Notes: generated by a model from the letters alone, not told the origin. Shown: positions 38,224 to 47,912, counted from the stretch's first letter. The stretch is DNA of 64,000 nt from Streptomyces roseifaciens (GCF_001445655.1 NZ_LNBE01000004.1:1-64000), one strand, 5' to 3'. Numbers and translations are program-made.

Positions 38224-39648
38224 TCATCGCCGCCGCTCCCTTCGGATCCGCCGGAGGTTGACGTACATCACCGGCAGGACGAGCACGAGCAGGAAGACCG
38301 CGATCGCGCTGCCCACGCCCTGGTTGACGTCCGTACCGAAGGACGACTGGTACAGCTGCAGGGCCAGCACGTTCGCCTTGTCGAGGCTCGCGCCCGGCGC
38401 GATGATGTAGACGAGGTCGAAGATCTTCAGCACGTTGATCATCAGCGTGATCAGCACGACCGCGAGCACCGGCGCCAGCAGCGGCACCGTCACCCTCCGG
38501 AAGACCTGCCACTCGCTCGCGCCGTCCACGCGCGCCGCCTCCAGCAGCTCCCGCGGCACGCTCGCGAGCCCGGCCGCGATCAGCACCATGGCGAAGCCCG
38601 CCCACATCCAGATGTACGCCCCGATGATGGCCGGGGTGACGAGCGAGGGGCCCAGCCAGTCGACGCCGTTGTAGGGCGCGGCGAAGTTCGAGGCGGGCAG
38701 GCGCAGCAGGGCGCCGTCGGCCGCGGCGGGCAGGGTGAAGGTGCCGTCGGCGCCAGAGGTGGCCGAGGCGACCGTCCGGCCGTCCTTGACCGCCTCCACC
38801 GTCACGCCCTCCAGGGCCTTCTCGCCCTGGTCGATCCTGCCCGGCGTGCCCCCGCCGCCGCGCGTGAAGTCCCGCCACACCGTCCCGGTGACCTTCCCGG
38901 CGACGTCCCGCGCCGGAACGGCGTCCTTCGCGCCCTTCATGTCCGCGGGCTTCGCGCCCACCAGCGGAAGCGCGGTCGCACCGCCCGCCTTCACCACCGC
39001 CTTGGTCGTGAACGCCCCGCGGCTCTCCGTCAGCAGCCCGTCGTCCCTGGGGTGCGCGCCCGGGAAGGGCGCGGGCGGCGAGAAGGTGTCGTGGACGCCC
39101 ACCCACACCGCGTTCGCGACGCCGCGGTCGGGGTTCTGCTCGTAGACCAGCCGGAAGATGATGCCCGAGGCCAGCATCGAGACCGCCATCGGCATGAAGA
39201 CGACGAGCTTGAACGCCGTGCCCCAGCGCACCCGTTCGGTGAGCACCGCGAAGATCAGGCCCAGGGCGGTGGCCACCGACGGCGCGACGACCACCCAGAT
39301 GATGTTGTTCTTCAGGGCCGTACGGATCCGGTCGTCCGTGAAGACCTCGTGGTAGTTGTCCACGCCCACGAAGCCGTCGCCGCTCGCGTCGAAGAGGCTG
39401 CGCCAGACGGAGTAGCCGATCGGGTAGACGACGAGCGCGCCGAGCAGGACCAGCGCGGGCAGCAGGAACAGGGCGGCCACCCAGAGGCGGGTGCCCGCCA
39501 CGCTCCGGGACTTCTTCGGCGAGGGGCTCGCCGAGGGGCTCGCCGGGGGACCCGCGGGCCCCGGGCTCGTGGAGGGGGTGCCGGAAGGGGTGCCGGAGGG
39601 GCGGGGCGGCCCGGAGGCCGCGTCGCCGCCCGCGTTCGCGGTCGACAT
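38224..39648 (-). CDS. MalF-type ABC permease with an inserted extracytoplasmic domain
   Basis: The 474-residue permease is ~150 residues longer than usual. After a Pro/Ser-rich cytoplasmic N-terminus come TM1 (~55-78), TM2 (~112-135), TM3 (~146-168), TM4 (~335-360), the EAA loop VPRELLEAARVDGASEWQV and two more helices. Between TM3 and TM4, residues ~175-330 form an outer insert. Its second half (GVTVEAVKDGRTVASATSGA then DGTFTLPA) resembles a carboxypeptidase-regulatory or CnaB-like beta-sandwich. E. coli MalF has its P2 domain in the equivalent loop. The likely partner is the binding protein encoded 15 nt upstream. Confidence 0.9.
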   Translation of the reverse strand: MSTANAGGDAASGPPRPSGTPSGTPSTSPGPAGPPASPSASPSPKKSRSVAGTRLWVAALFLLPALVLLGALVVYPIGYSVWRSLFDASGDGFVGVDNYHEVFTDDRIRTALKNNIIWVVVAPSVATALGLIFAVLTERVRWGTAFKLVVFMPMAVSMLASGIIFRLVYEQNPDRGVANAVWVGVHDTFSPPAPFPGAHPRDDGLLTESRGAFTTKAVVKAGGATALPLVGAKPADMKGAKDAVPARDVAGKVTGTVWRDFTRGGGGTPGRIDQGEKALEGVTVEAVKDGRTVASATSGADGTFTLPAAADGALLRLPASNFAAPYNGVDWLGPSLVTPAIIGAYIWMWAGFAMVLIAAGLASVPRELLEAARVDGASEWQVFRRVTVPLLAPVLAVVLITLMINVLKIFDLVYIIAPGASLDKANVLALQLYQSSFGTDVNQGVGSAIAVFLLVLVLPVMYVNLRRIRRERRR

Positions 39649-39663
39649 GGTGCGGGGCTCCCG

Positions 39664-41034
39664 TCAGCTCTTGAACGCCTTGGCCGCGTCGGACTCCAGC
39701 CTCTGCTGGGTGCCCGCCACGTCGCCGGGGTTCTTCAGGAAATCCTGGAGGTGCTTCCACTCGCCCTGGCCCGGCTTGCCGCCGAAGGAGGCGGGGGCCA
39801 GGTCGGACATGTCGAAGCGGAAGTCGTCGCCCGCGGCGACCACGGCCCTGGCGATGGAGCGGAGCACGTCGCCGGGATAGGCGTCGAGGGCGAGGTTCCT
39901 GTTGGCGGACAGGAAGCCGCCCTGCCCGGCCCACACCTGCGCCGCGTCGGCCGAGGCGAGGAAGGTCAGCAGCGCCTGCGCGGCCGGGCCGTCCTTCAGC
40001 GCCACGCCCACGTCGCCGCCGGTCACCACCGGCGCCTTCGCGCCCACCGCGGGGAAGGGGAAGACCTTGGCCTCCTTGCCGATCCGCGCCCCGGCCCCGG
40101 TGACGTTGGCCGCCGCGAAGTCGCCCTCGAAGACCATGGCGGCCTTCGGCTCCTCCCCGCCGGTGAACGTCTGGGTGACCGAGGTGGGGAACTGCGTCTG
40201 GATCGCCCCCGCGTTGCCGTCCGCCAGCAGGCCCTTCCCGCCGAAGAGCCGGCCGAGCGCCGTCAGGGCGTCCTTCACGGACGGGTCCGTCCACGGGATC
40301 CGGTGCTGCGCCAACTGGTCGTACTTCTCCGGGCCCGCCTGGGAGAGGTAGATGTTCTCGAACCAGTCGGTGAGCGTCCAGCCGTCCGCCCCGCCCACCG
40401 AGACCGGCGGGATGCCGTAGTCCGCGATCAGCTGCGCGGTGCTCAGGAACTCCGGCCAGGTCTTCGGCTCCTTGGCCCCGGCCCCGTCGAAGACCTTCGT
40501 GTTGTACCAGACCAGGGACTTGTTGCTGACCTTGAAGTAGACGCCGTAGCGCTTGCCCCCGTACGAGCCGAGCTCCTGCCACCCCTTGGTGAAGTTCTTG
40601 TCCAGCTCGGCCGCCGCCTCGCCGCCGAGCGGCTTGAGCCAGCCCTTCTGCGCGAACTCCCGCAGCGCCCCGGGCTGTTGCAGCATGGCCACGTCCGGCG
40701 GGTCGCCGCCCGCGATCTTCGAGCCGACGAAGGCGGACATGTCGTCGCCGCTGGGCACGTAGGCCACCTGGGCGCCCGTGCGCCGGGAGAACTCCTCCAG
40801 GACCTTCGTGAAGCCCTTCTGCTCGGCGCCCGTCCAGACCGCCGTCACCTTGAGCTTCTGCCCGTTCAGCCTGGGCAGTCGCACGGTCTGCCGGATCGCG
40901 TCCGACGTCGGTCTGCCGCTGTCCGGCGCGCCCCCGTCGTCACTGCACCCGGCGGCCGACAGGGCGAGCGTCCCGGCCGCGAGGAGTGCCAGAGCGCTGC
41001 GCGCCCCGCGCACCGAACGAAGCGAAGTCCGCAT
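39664..41034 (-). CDS. Sugar ABC transporter substrate-binding lipoprotein
   Basis: The 456-residue protein has an N-terminal signal with the lipobox LSAAGC (Cys ~29) followed by a flexible Asp/Gly/Ser stretch. Residues ~50-456 are a family-1 extracellular sugar-binding fold: LKVTAVWTGAEQKGFTKVLEEF, VAYVPSGDDMSAFVGSKIAGG, KNKSL-type YFKVSNKSLVWYN and TWPEFLSTAQLI are all family-like. It would deliver an oligosaccharide to the two permeases downstream. No LacI-type regulator or glycosidase is adjacent, so the sugar cannot be guessed. About 180 nt upstream hold its own promoter region, including a TTGACA word at 41157-41162 on the minus strand. Confidence 0.92.
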   Translation of the reverse strand: MRTSLRSVRGARSALALLAAGTLALSAAGCSDDGGAPDSGRPTSDAIRQTVRLPRLNGQKLKVTAVWTGAEQKGFTKVLEEFSRRTGAQVAYVPSGDDMSAFVGSKIAGGDPPDVAMLQQPGALREFAQKGWLKPLGGEAAAELDKNFTKGWQELGSYGGKRYGVYFKVSNKSLVWYNTKVFDGAGAKEPKTWPEFLSTAQLIADYGIPPVSVGGADGWTLTDWFENIYLSQAGPEKYDQLAQHRIPWTDPSVKDALTALGRLFGGKGLLADGNAGAIQTQFPTSVTQTFTGGEEPKAAMVFEGDFAAANVTGAGARIGKEAKVFPFPAVGAKAPVVTGGDVGVALKDGPAAQALLTFLASADAAQVWAGQGGFLSANRNLALDAYPGDVLRSIARAVVAAGDDFRFDMSDLAPASFGGKPGQGEWKHLQDFLKNPGDVAGTQQRLESDAAKAFKS

Positions 41035-41214
41035 TGCCGCCCCTCCCGTACGAGCTCCCCGCCGACGGTCCCGCGCCGCACGTCACCGCGGCCCGCGGTC
41101 GTCTCCCGTGCGACAGGTCTACGCCCGGTCACCGGCCGCCGCAATACCGTCTTCGCTGTCAACTCGGTGATCGTGACCGGGCTGTGATGGGCCGTCACGG
41201 GCGCACGGGAGCAC

Positions 41215-44200
41215 TCAGAGCAGCGGTGGCGCCGCCTCCGCTCCCGCCGACTGCGCGGCGCGCTGCAACGCGCTCGCGAGCAACGCCAGGTCCGTCGGGC
41301 CGTTGCCCAGCTCGCGCACCTGACGCCGGGTGGGCGGGTCGCCCATGCGCTGCCAGTCCACCGTCACGACCGTCGGGCGGAGCGTCGCCGTCCGCGGGAT
41401 GCGGCCCGTCACCCGGCCCGCCTGGAACGGCGTCGTCGCGTCGTCGTCCGGCCGCATCAGCCGGCCGCGGCCCGGAGCGGGCTCGCCCGCGCCGCTCCCG
41501 TCGCCCGGCGTGCCGTCCGCCGACGGCGGCGCGATCTCCAGCGTCGCGCGCAGCCCGGCCCGCTCGACCGCCGCCGTGTCGGCCGTACGGTCCGGGCGGC
41601 CCGACGCCGCCACCAGGTGGACGCCCAGCCGCTCGCCGTCCCGGGCCACCGCCTCCAGCGCCCGCACGACCGAACCCGCCGCCGGGCGGCCCGTACTGCC
41701 CAGGGCCGGGGCGACCAGGGCGTCGAAGTCGTCCACCAGCACCACCAGGCGCGGCAGGGCCGTCTGGGCCGTGAGCGACGGGCCGTCCTTCTGCGTACGC
41801 AGCTTGAGCGTCCCCGTCGGCAGGGAGTCCAGGTCGCCGGAGCCCTCCGCCGGGCGGCGGGGCGCGACCGCCTGCACGGCGGACGCGGCGGCGTGCTGGG
41901 TGTGCCACGCGGTGAAGTCCAGCCGGCCCAGCAGCTCCGCGCGGCGCTTGAGCTCCGAAGTGAGCGCCTGGGCGAACTCCCGCATGCGCACCGGGTCCGC
42001 GGCCGCCAGATACGTCGAGACGTGCGGCAGGTCCGTGCACACCCGCAGGCCCTCGCCGCGCTCCGCGCCCGCGCCGTCCACCAGGACGAGCGAGAGCCGG
42101 TCGGGCCGGTCGGCCGCCGCCAGCGACGCGGCGAGCGAGCGCAGCAGCTCGGTCTTGCCGCTGCCCGGACAGCCCTCCACCAGCAGGTGCGGGCCGTCCG
42201 CCGCCAGGTCCACCGACAGCGGGCCGTGCGGGCCCGCGCCGAGCACGGCCACGGCGCGGCCGCCGGGGCGCGTGCCGCGGTCCGTGGCCGCCGCCCAGCG
42301 GGCCGTCAGCGAGGCCGGCGTCGCGCGCGCCAGACCCAGCTCGTCCAGCAGGCGCGCGCTCCGCGGAAGCGCCGCCGCCACCCGCGCCGCCGCGCCGTGC
42401 AGCGCGCCGTCCGCCATCCGCAGCGGCGCCAGCGCCCGCGCGAACCGCTCGGCCCACGCGCGCGACACGGCGTCGACGGCCGCGATCACGGCCGGACCGG
42501 CCGGCGCCTCGCCCTCGCCCGCGGCCCCGCCCCCGCCCGGCGCCCGGTGGATCACCTGCACCACCGTGGCGACGTCACCGCTCAGCAGGGCCACCGCACC
42601 GCAGTACGGGAACGCCGGGGACGCCGTACGGGCCGTGGCCAGCGTCGACGGCACCGGGGACGCCGGCGTCGTCGCCGGGGCGTCCGCCAGGCACACCAGG
42701 TGGATGCCCGCCGCGGGACCGCCCGCCGCCAGCCGCCCGACCGTCTCCCGCAGCTCCGCCGAACCGGGGTCGCCGTCCACGATCACCACCGTGTACGGGC
42801 CCGCGTGGCGCTCGGCCGCGGCCGCCACCGCCGCCGGGGCCGCCGCCGGCCAGTGCGGGCCCAGCGGGCCCTCGTCCAGACGGCGCACCAGCTCCGCGGT
42901 GCGGGCCGCGGCCTGCTCGCGGTCGTAGGCGACCAGCAGCCGGCAGTCCTGCCCGCGCACCGGGCGCAGCTGCGGCAGCCAGCCCAGCCAGGACCACTCC
43001 GCCAGCCGCTCCTCGACCGGGCGCGCCCGGTCCGCGCTGATCAGTACGAACTCCAGGGACGCGGGGGCGTGCAGCGCCGCCAGCTGGGCCAGCACGGAGC
43101 GGGCCAGCGCGGACAGCCGCCCGCGCGGCCCGGCGAGCCCCAGCGAACCGGCCTCGCGCAGCCCGACCGTCACCGGCACGGAGGGCAGCAGGGCGCCGCT
43201 CTCCGGCGCGTGCCGGTCGGCCGTGCCCAGCCGTACGGTCAGCAGGTCGGGGTGGTCCGGGCCGCGCTCCCACAGGCGGGGGCCCGGGCCCAGCGCCGTC
43301 AGCAGCACCGACGCGGGGTCGGGCCAGCGCTCGCGCAGCGCGGCGGCCTCGGCGCGGGCGGCATCCGCGGCGCCGGCATCGTCGCGGCCGTCACCCCACT
43401 CGTCCTCGCCCGCTCCCCGGCCGCCGCTCCGGCCGCCGGTGAGCCGCCGGGCCCATGCGCCTATGCCGCGGCCCCGGGGGCGCTTGCCGGCTTCGCCGGG
43501 CTGTCCGGTTCCGGCGCTGCCGTGGCCGCCGTGCCCGGCGGGACCGTCGTGGACACCCGGGCCGCCGGCGGAACCGCCTTCGTAGGGGCTGCCGGTGCGC
43601 CCCGGGGCGTGAGGGCCGGCCTCGCCGGCCGGGTTCGCGTGACCGGCTGCGGAGTACCCGTCAGGGTGACCGGAACCATCCGGCTGACCGGGCTGACCGG
43701 GCTGACCGGGCTGACCGTACGGGCCGGCCTGTCCGGGCAGCCCGGAGCCGCCCGCCGGGCCCGGGTACGCGCGCTGTCCGGGCAGCCCGCCGCCGAAGCC
43801 GCCGGGCCCGCCGGACTGCCCCGGCTGCTCCCCGGCACCGGCTCCGCCGCCGTACGGGTTCACGCCGCCCGGCTGTCCCGCCGCGCCGGGTCCGCTTCCC
43901 ATTCCGTACGGGCCCGCGCCGCCGTCCTGGCCGACCCACCCGGCCTCGCCCGCCCGGCCCGGCTGCCCTGCCGCGCCGCTCTCGCTTCCCGTGCCGTACG
44001 CGCGCGTGCCGGAGTCCTGTGCCGTTCCGCCGGCCTGCCCCGTCCAGCCCGGCCGGGCTGCCGCGCCGCGCGCCCCGTGCGGGCCCGTGTCGCCGTCTTG
44101 GCCCGTCCTTCCGGTTTCGCCGTGCCGGCCCGGCTGCCCTGCCGCGTCGGCGCCGCTTCCCGCGCCGTACGCGCGCGTGCCGGAGCCCTGGGCTGTTCCG

Positions 44201-45480
44201 CCCGTCTGACCCGTCTGACCCGTCCAGCCCGGTCGGCCCGCCGCGCCGCGCGCCCCATGCGGGCCCGCCTCGCCGTCCTGGGCCGTCCCGCCGGCCTCGC
44301 CCGCCCGGCCCGGCTGTCCCGGCGCACCGGTTCCGCTTCCCGTGCCGTACGGGTCCGTGCCGCCGTCGTAGGAGGTCCTGCGGGACTCGCCCGCCCAGCT
44401 CGGCCGGCCCGTCGTTCCTGCCGGTCCTCCGGCCGCGTACGGGTCCGCGCCGCCGTCCCGGGCCGTGCCGCCGGTCCCGCCGGGCCGTGCTGCCGTGCCC
44501 CTCGCTCCGTAGGCGTCCGCCGGGCCGGGCTCTGCCGCCCCGCCCGGCCGGACGGGGCGGCCCGGCACCGGCGCTCCCGACGGCCCCGGCTGGGCCGGGA
44601 CGCGGACCGACAGGCCGCCCGCGCCCGCGTCCCGCAGCGCGAAACCGCGGCCCCCGTGCGTCACCGGCTCCTCGTGGCCGGGGTTCGCGTCGGCCGCCGG
44701 GCCGGCCGGCGCGCCCAGCCAGGCGCCGCGGACCGGCGGGGCGACCGCGCCCGTCGGGGTCGCGGGGCCCGCGACCGGCAGGCCGCCGCCGACCCGCAGG
44801 TGGCCCTCGCCGTCGGGGGCGGCCGGAAGGACGCGCGGGGAGGCGTCGTCCGCGGCGTGCAGGCTCAGCACCGACTCGCCCACCCGCAGCAGCTCCCCGG
44901 CGGGGAACCGCACCGGCTCCTCGCCGACCGGCTCGCCCGCGAGGACGGTGCCGTTGGTGGAGCCCAGATCGCGCAGCGTGACCGTACCGTCGTCGTGGAG
45001 GACGACGGCGCAGTGCAGCCGGGAGACGTCGGGGTCGTCGAGCGGGATGTCGGCCGTGGCGGAGCGCCCCACGTGCACCTCGCCGCCGTGCAGCAGGTGC
45101 ACGCCGCCCGCGTCGGGCCCGGAGACGACGTGCAGCCGCGCCGCGGCCTCCGGCACGCCGGACATCAGCACGCCCGCGTGCTCCTCCGGGTCGGCCGGGG
45201 CGCACAGGGACAGCACGGCGCCGTCGATCAGGGGCGGCTCGCCGAGCGCGCTGCGCTGCGGGTCGAGCCGCTCGGCCCCGGCGTAGACCACGACGGCCCC
45301 GGTGCCGAGGTCGGAGCCGGCCGCGGCCACGGCGGCGGCCAGGCCGCTGGTCACCCCGGCCAGCGCGGTCCCCGCGGGAGCGGTCACCAGCACGTCGCAG
45401 GCGCACTTCGCGGTGGGCGCGGCGGGCGCGGTGGTGTGGTGGCCGCTGAGCGGCCCGAGGACGGTCAGCCTGATCTGCAT
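41215..45480 (-). CDS. FHA-domain FtsK/SpoIIIE-type ATPase with long Gly-rich repeat linker
   Basis: The 1421-residue protein has an N-terminal ~100-residue ubiquitin-like/forkhead-type region. An FHA domain follows (~115-205; HVGRSATADIPL, DVSRLHCAVVL, DLGSTNGTVL), with the Arg, Ser-Arg-His and Asn-Gly residues that read phosphothreonine. Residues ~230-680 are Gly/Pro/Ala-rich and contain ~57-residue repeats. The ATPase part has Walker A EGCPGSGKTELLRSLA near residue 1105 and Walker B LVVLVDDFDAL near 1240. It resembles EssC/EccC secretion ATPases, but only one complete P-loop is seen. The ATG at 45480 is preferred to TTG 45489. The kinases next door are plausible FHA ligands. Confidence 0.85.
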   Translation of the reverse strand: MQIRLTVLGPLSGHHTTAPAAPTAKCACDVLVTAPAGTALAGVTSGLAAAVAAAGSDLGTGAVVVYAGAERLDPQRSALGEPPLIDGAVLSLCAPADPEEHAGVLMSGVPEAAARLHVVSGPDAGGVHLLHGGEVHVGRSATADIPLDDPDVSRLHCAVVLHDDGTVTLRDLGSTNGTVLAGEPVGEEPVRFPAGELLRVGESVLSLHAADDASPRVLPAAPDGEGHLRVGGGLPVAGPATPTGAVAPPVRGAWLGAPAGPAADANPGHEEPVTHGGRGFALRDAGAGGLSVRVPAQPGPSGAPVPGRPVRPGGAAEPGPADAYGARGTAARPGGTGGTARDGGADPYAAGGPAGTTGRPSWAGESRRTSYDGGTDPYGTGSGTGAPGQPGRAGEAGGTAQDGEAGPHGARGAAGRPGWTGQTGQTGGTAQGSGTRAYGAGSGADAAGQPGRHGETGRTGQDGDTGPHGARGAAARPGWTGQAGGTAQDSGTRAYGTGSESGAAGQPGRAGEAGWVGQDGGAGPYGMGSGPGAAGQPGGVNPYGGGAGAGEQPGQSGGPGGFGGGLPGQRAYPGPAGGSGLPGQAGPYGQPGQPGQPGQPDGSGHPDGYSAAGHANPAGEAGPHAPGRTGSPYEGGSAGGPGVHDGPAGHGGHGSAGTGQPGEAGKRPRGRGIGAWARRLTGGRSGGRGAGEDEWGDGRDDAGAADAARAEAAALRERWPDPASVLLTALGPGPRLWERGPDHPDLLTVRLGTADRHAPESGALLPSVPVTVGLREAGSLGLAGPRGRLSALARSVLAQLAALHAPASLEFVLISADRARPVEERLAEWSWLGWLPQLRPVRGQDCRLLVAYDREQAAARTAELVRRLDEGPLGPHWPAAAPAAVAAAAERHAGPYTVVIVDGDPGSAELRETVGRLAAGGPAAGIHLVCLADAPATTPASPVPSTLATARTASPAFPYCGAVALLSGDVATVVQVIHRAPGGGGAAGEGEAPAGPAVIAAVDAVSRAWAERFARALAPLRMADGALHGAAARVAAALPRSARLLDELGLARATPASLTARWAAATDRGTRPGGRAVAVLGAGPHGPLSVDLAADGPHLLVEGCPGSGKTELLRSLAASLAAADRPDRLSLVLVDGAGAERGEGLRVCTDLPHVSTYLAAADPVRMREFAQALTSELKRRAELLGRLDFTAWHTQHAAASAVQAVAPRRPAEGSGDLDSLPTGTLKLRTQKDGPSLTAQTALPRLVVLVDDFDALVAPALGSTGRPAAGSVVRALEAVARDGERLGVHLVAASGRPDRTADTAAVERAGLRATLEIAPPSADGTPGDGSGAGEPAPGRGRLMRPDDDATTPFQAGRVTGRIPRTATLRPTVVTVDWQRMGDPPTRRQVRELGNGPTDLALLASALQRAAQSAGAEAAPPLL

Positions 45481-46043
45481 CGCCGTCAACGGTCCCTTCT
45501 GCCCCGGTGCGCGGGCGGGGGACAGGAGGCTTCACGCGGCCTTCCCCCACCGTGCACGGGCGCGTCGGCACGTACAGGTCACCACGTCACGCGGGACGTA
45601 CCGGAAGCACCGGCCCCGCCCCTCCGCATCGTGCTGCGAGCATCCTCGCACCTGCCGGTGACGACGCGCCCGGCGACAGCCAATTCGTGATCTTGAACGA
45701 CCGCCGGAGGGTACGAAGGAAGCGGAAGGCGATCGAATCGTTCCGTGGTCATCTCATGATCGGTTCGTAGGGAGTCCGTTTTCGAACGCGTCGTACAGAG
45801 TTTCTTTCGCGCCGGAGACCCGGAGGACGCGCCGTCCCAGGCCTTCCGCACGCCCCTGAGCAGCCCGCACACGGCGCCCGCGCGCCGCGTGGCAACCAAC
45901 CGCCCGCTCCCCGCGTCTTCCCTTCAGCCCCCCGGATTCGGCAAACCGGAGGTCCGTACAGCGGCACTACAGTGGGCGGAAGGCCGGGCACGACGGAGGC
46001 CATCGCAAAGCATGACGACGATGACGATCAGGGAGCGCATGAC
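45481..46043. other. Divergent upstream region of the FHA-ATPase and kinase genes
   Basis: These 563 nt contain no gene I can support. I looked in particular for a small WXG100-type secretion substrate and found none. Bases 45690-45810 are lower in GC and look regulatory. TACAGT at 45968-45973 is a possible -10 box for the kinase, giving a ~65-nt leader. GGGAG at 46031-46035 is the kinase ribosome-binding site. Confidence 0.45.
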
Positions 46044-47912
46044 GTGCGGCCGGTAGGCAGCAAGTACCTGCTCGAGGAGGTGCTCGGTCGCGGAGCGACC
46101 GGCACCGTCTGGCGAGCGCGCCAGCGGGAGGCCGCGGGCGCCGAGGCCGCCGTGGCCGGGCAGCCCGGCGAGACCGTCGCGATCAAGGTGCTCAAGGAGG
46201 AGCTCGCCAACGACGCGGACGTCGTGATGCGCTTCCTGCGCGAGCGCTCCGTCCTCCTGCGGCTCACCCACCCCAACATCGTCCGCACCCGCGACCTGGT
46301 CGTCGAGGGCGATCTGCTCGCCCTGGTCATGGACCTCGTCGACGGCCCGGACCTGCACCGCTACCTGCGCGACAACGGGCCCTTCACCCCGGTCGCCGCG
46401 GCGCTCCTCACCGCCCAGATCGCCGACGCGCTCGCCGTGAGCCACGCCGACGGCATCGTCCACCGGGACCTCAAGCCCGCCAACGTCCTCCTGCGGAGCG
46501 ACGGCGGCCAGATGCACCCGATGCTCACCGACTTCGGCATCGCGCGCCTCGCGGACTCCCCGGGCCTCACCCGCACCCACGAATTCGTCGGCACGCCCGC
46601 CTACGTGGCGCCCGAGTCCGCCGAGGGCCGCCCGCAGACCTCCGCCGTCGACATCTACGGCGCCGGCATCCTGCTCTACGAGCTGGTCACCGGCCGCCCG
46701 CCGTTCGCGGGCGCGACCGCGCTCGAAGTGCTCCACCAGCACCTCAGCTCCGAGCCGCGCCGCCCCACCACCGTTCCCGAGCCGCTGTGGACGGTCATCG
46801 AGCGCTGCCTGCGCAAGCGGCCCGAGGAGCGCCCGAGCGCGGAGAACCTGGCCCGGGCCCTGCGCGTCGTCGCCGCGGGCGTCGGCGTGCACGCCTCCCC
46901 GGCGCAGGCCGAGGCCGCCCTCGGCGTCGCCGCGCTGCTCGCGCCCGACCCGGAGCCGGCCGTCGTGCCCGGCACCGGCACCGGCCAGGGCTCCGGCCCC
47001 GGCGCGGGTGACGCCGACCCCACCCAGGTGCTGCCGTCGACGGCGGGCTCCCCGGGGGCCCCGGGCTCCTACGACCCGAACGCCGCCACCAGCCTCCTGC
47101 CGAGCGCCTCCGCCGGAGGCAACGGCCCCGACGCCGACGCCACCCGCGTCATGCCCGCCGGCTCCGGCCCCGGCGGCGCCGACCCGACCCGCGCCATGCC
47201 GCCCGTGCCGCCGCTGCCCCCGGAGGGCGACGGCGCCCACCCCTGGCAGACCCAGCTGCGGGCCGCCCGCGACCGCAACGACCAGACCCAGGTGCAGTAC
47301 CTCGACCCGAGCGAGGACCCGCTGCGCCGCCGCCCCCAGCGGCGCCCCGGACAGCCGCAGCCGCAGCAGCCCCCGCAGCCGCCGCGGGGCGGACAGGGTT
47401 ACGGGCAGCAGGGTTACGGGCAGCAGGGCCACGGTGGCCAGGGCTACGGCGGGCAGTACGCCCCCCAGCCGCATCAGGGGCACCAGCCCCCGCCCCCGCA
47501 GCACTACACGCCGCCGCAGTCGTACGCGCCGCAGCAGCCCCAGCAGCCTCAGCAGCCGCAGCAGCCGCAGCAGCCTGCGCCCCGCAGACGGCAGCAGCGG
47601 CAGCAGCCCCAGCCGCGCTACCAGCAGCCCCCGGCGCCCCAGCCGCAGCCGTACGCCCCCGAGCCGCCGGCCCCGCGCCGGGAGCCGCGGCCGCCGCGGC
47701 AGCGCAGTGCGAACCCGATGCGGATCCCCGGGCTCGGCTGCCTCAAGGGCTGCCTGTTCCTCATCGTCATCCTGGTGATCGGTTCCTGGTGCATCTGGGA
47801 ATTCACCCCCTTGAAGGACTGGGTCGCCGACGGCAAGAGCTTCTGGGACGCGACCTGGGACTGGGTCACCGACGTCAAGGACTGGATCTCGGGGCTCGCC
47901 TCCAGCAAGTGA
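46044..47912 (+). CDS. pkaA: Membrane Ser/Thr protein kinase, PkaA type
   Basis: The 622-residue kinase has a Hanks-type catalytic domain (~6-290). It shows the glycine loop LGRGATGTVWRA, the ATP-site Lys in VAIKVLKEE, the catalytic loop HRDLKPANVLL, the DFG loop TDFGIARLAD and the P+1 region VGTPAYVAPES. Residues ~310-585 are disordered, with GYGQQ repeats and Gln-Pro tracts. A single helix (~590-612, CLFLIVILVIGSWCIW) anchors it and leaves only ~20-25 residues outside, with no PASTA sensor. The GTG start follows GGGAG by 8 nt. It pairs with the next kinase as in the S. coelicolor pkaA-pkaB locus. Confidence 0.9.
   Translation: MRPVGSKYLLEEVLGRGATGTVWRARQREAAGAEAAVAGQPGETVAIKVLKEELANDADVVMRFLRERSVLLRLTHPNIVRTRDLVVEGDLLALVMDLVDGPDLHRYLRDNGPFTPVAAALLTAQIADALAVSHADGIVHRDLKPANVLLRSDGGQMHPMLTDFGIARLADSPGLTRTHEFVGTPAYVAPESAEGRPQTSAVDIYGAGILLYELVTGRPPFAGATALEVLHQHLSSEPRRPTTVPEPLWTVIERCLRKRPEERPSAENLARALRVVAAGVGVHASPAQAEAALGVAALLAPDPEPAVVPGTGTGQGSGPGAGDADPTQVLPSTAGSPGAPGSYDPNAATSLLPSASAGGNGPDADATRVMPAGSGPGGADPTRAMPPVPPLPPEGDGAHPWQTQLRAARDRNDQTQVQYLDPSEDPLRRRPQRRPGQPQPQQPPQPPRGGQGYGQQGYGQQGHGGQGYGGQYAPQPHQGHQPPPPQHYTPPQSYAPQQPQQPQQPQQPQQPAPRRRQQRQQPQPRYQQPPAPQPQPYAPEPPAPRREPRPPRQRSANPMRIPGLGCLKGCLFLIVILVIGSWCIWEFTPLKDWVADGKSFWDATWDWVTDVKDWISGLASSK

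Noticed and set aside
41617..45690. A 1357-codon open frame antisense to the FHA-ATPase gene
   Set aside because: Arg/Ala/Pro-rich shadow frame without motifs, while the minus strand holds FHA and Walker motifs.
45481..46043. A small WXG100-type substrate gene next to the FtsK-like ATPase
   Set aside because: None of the short frames has a WxG motif, helical pattern or ribosome-binding site.
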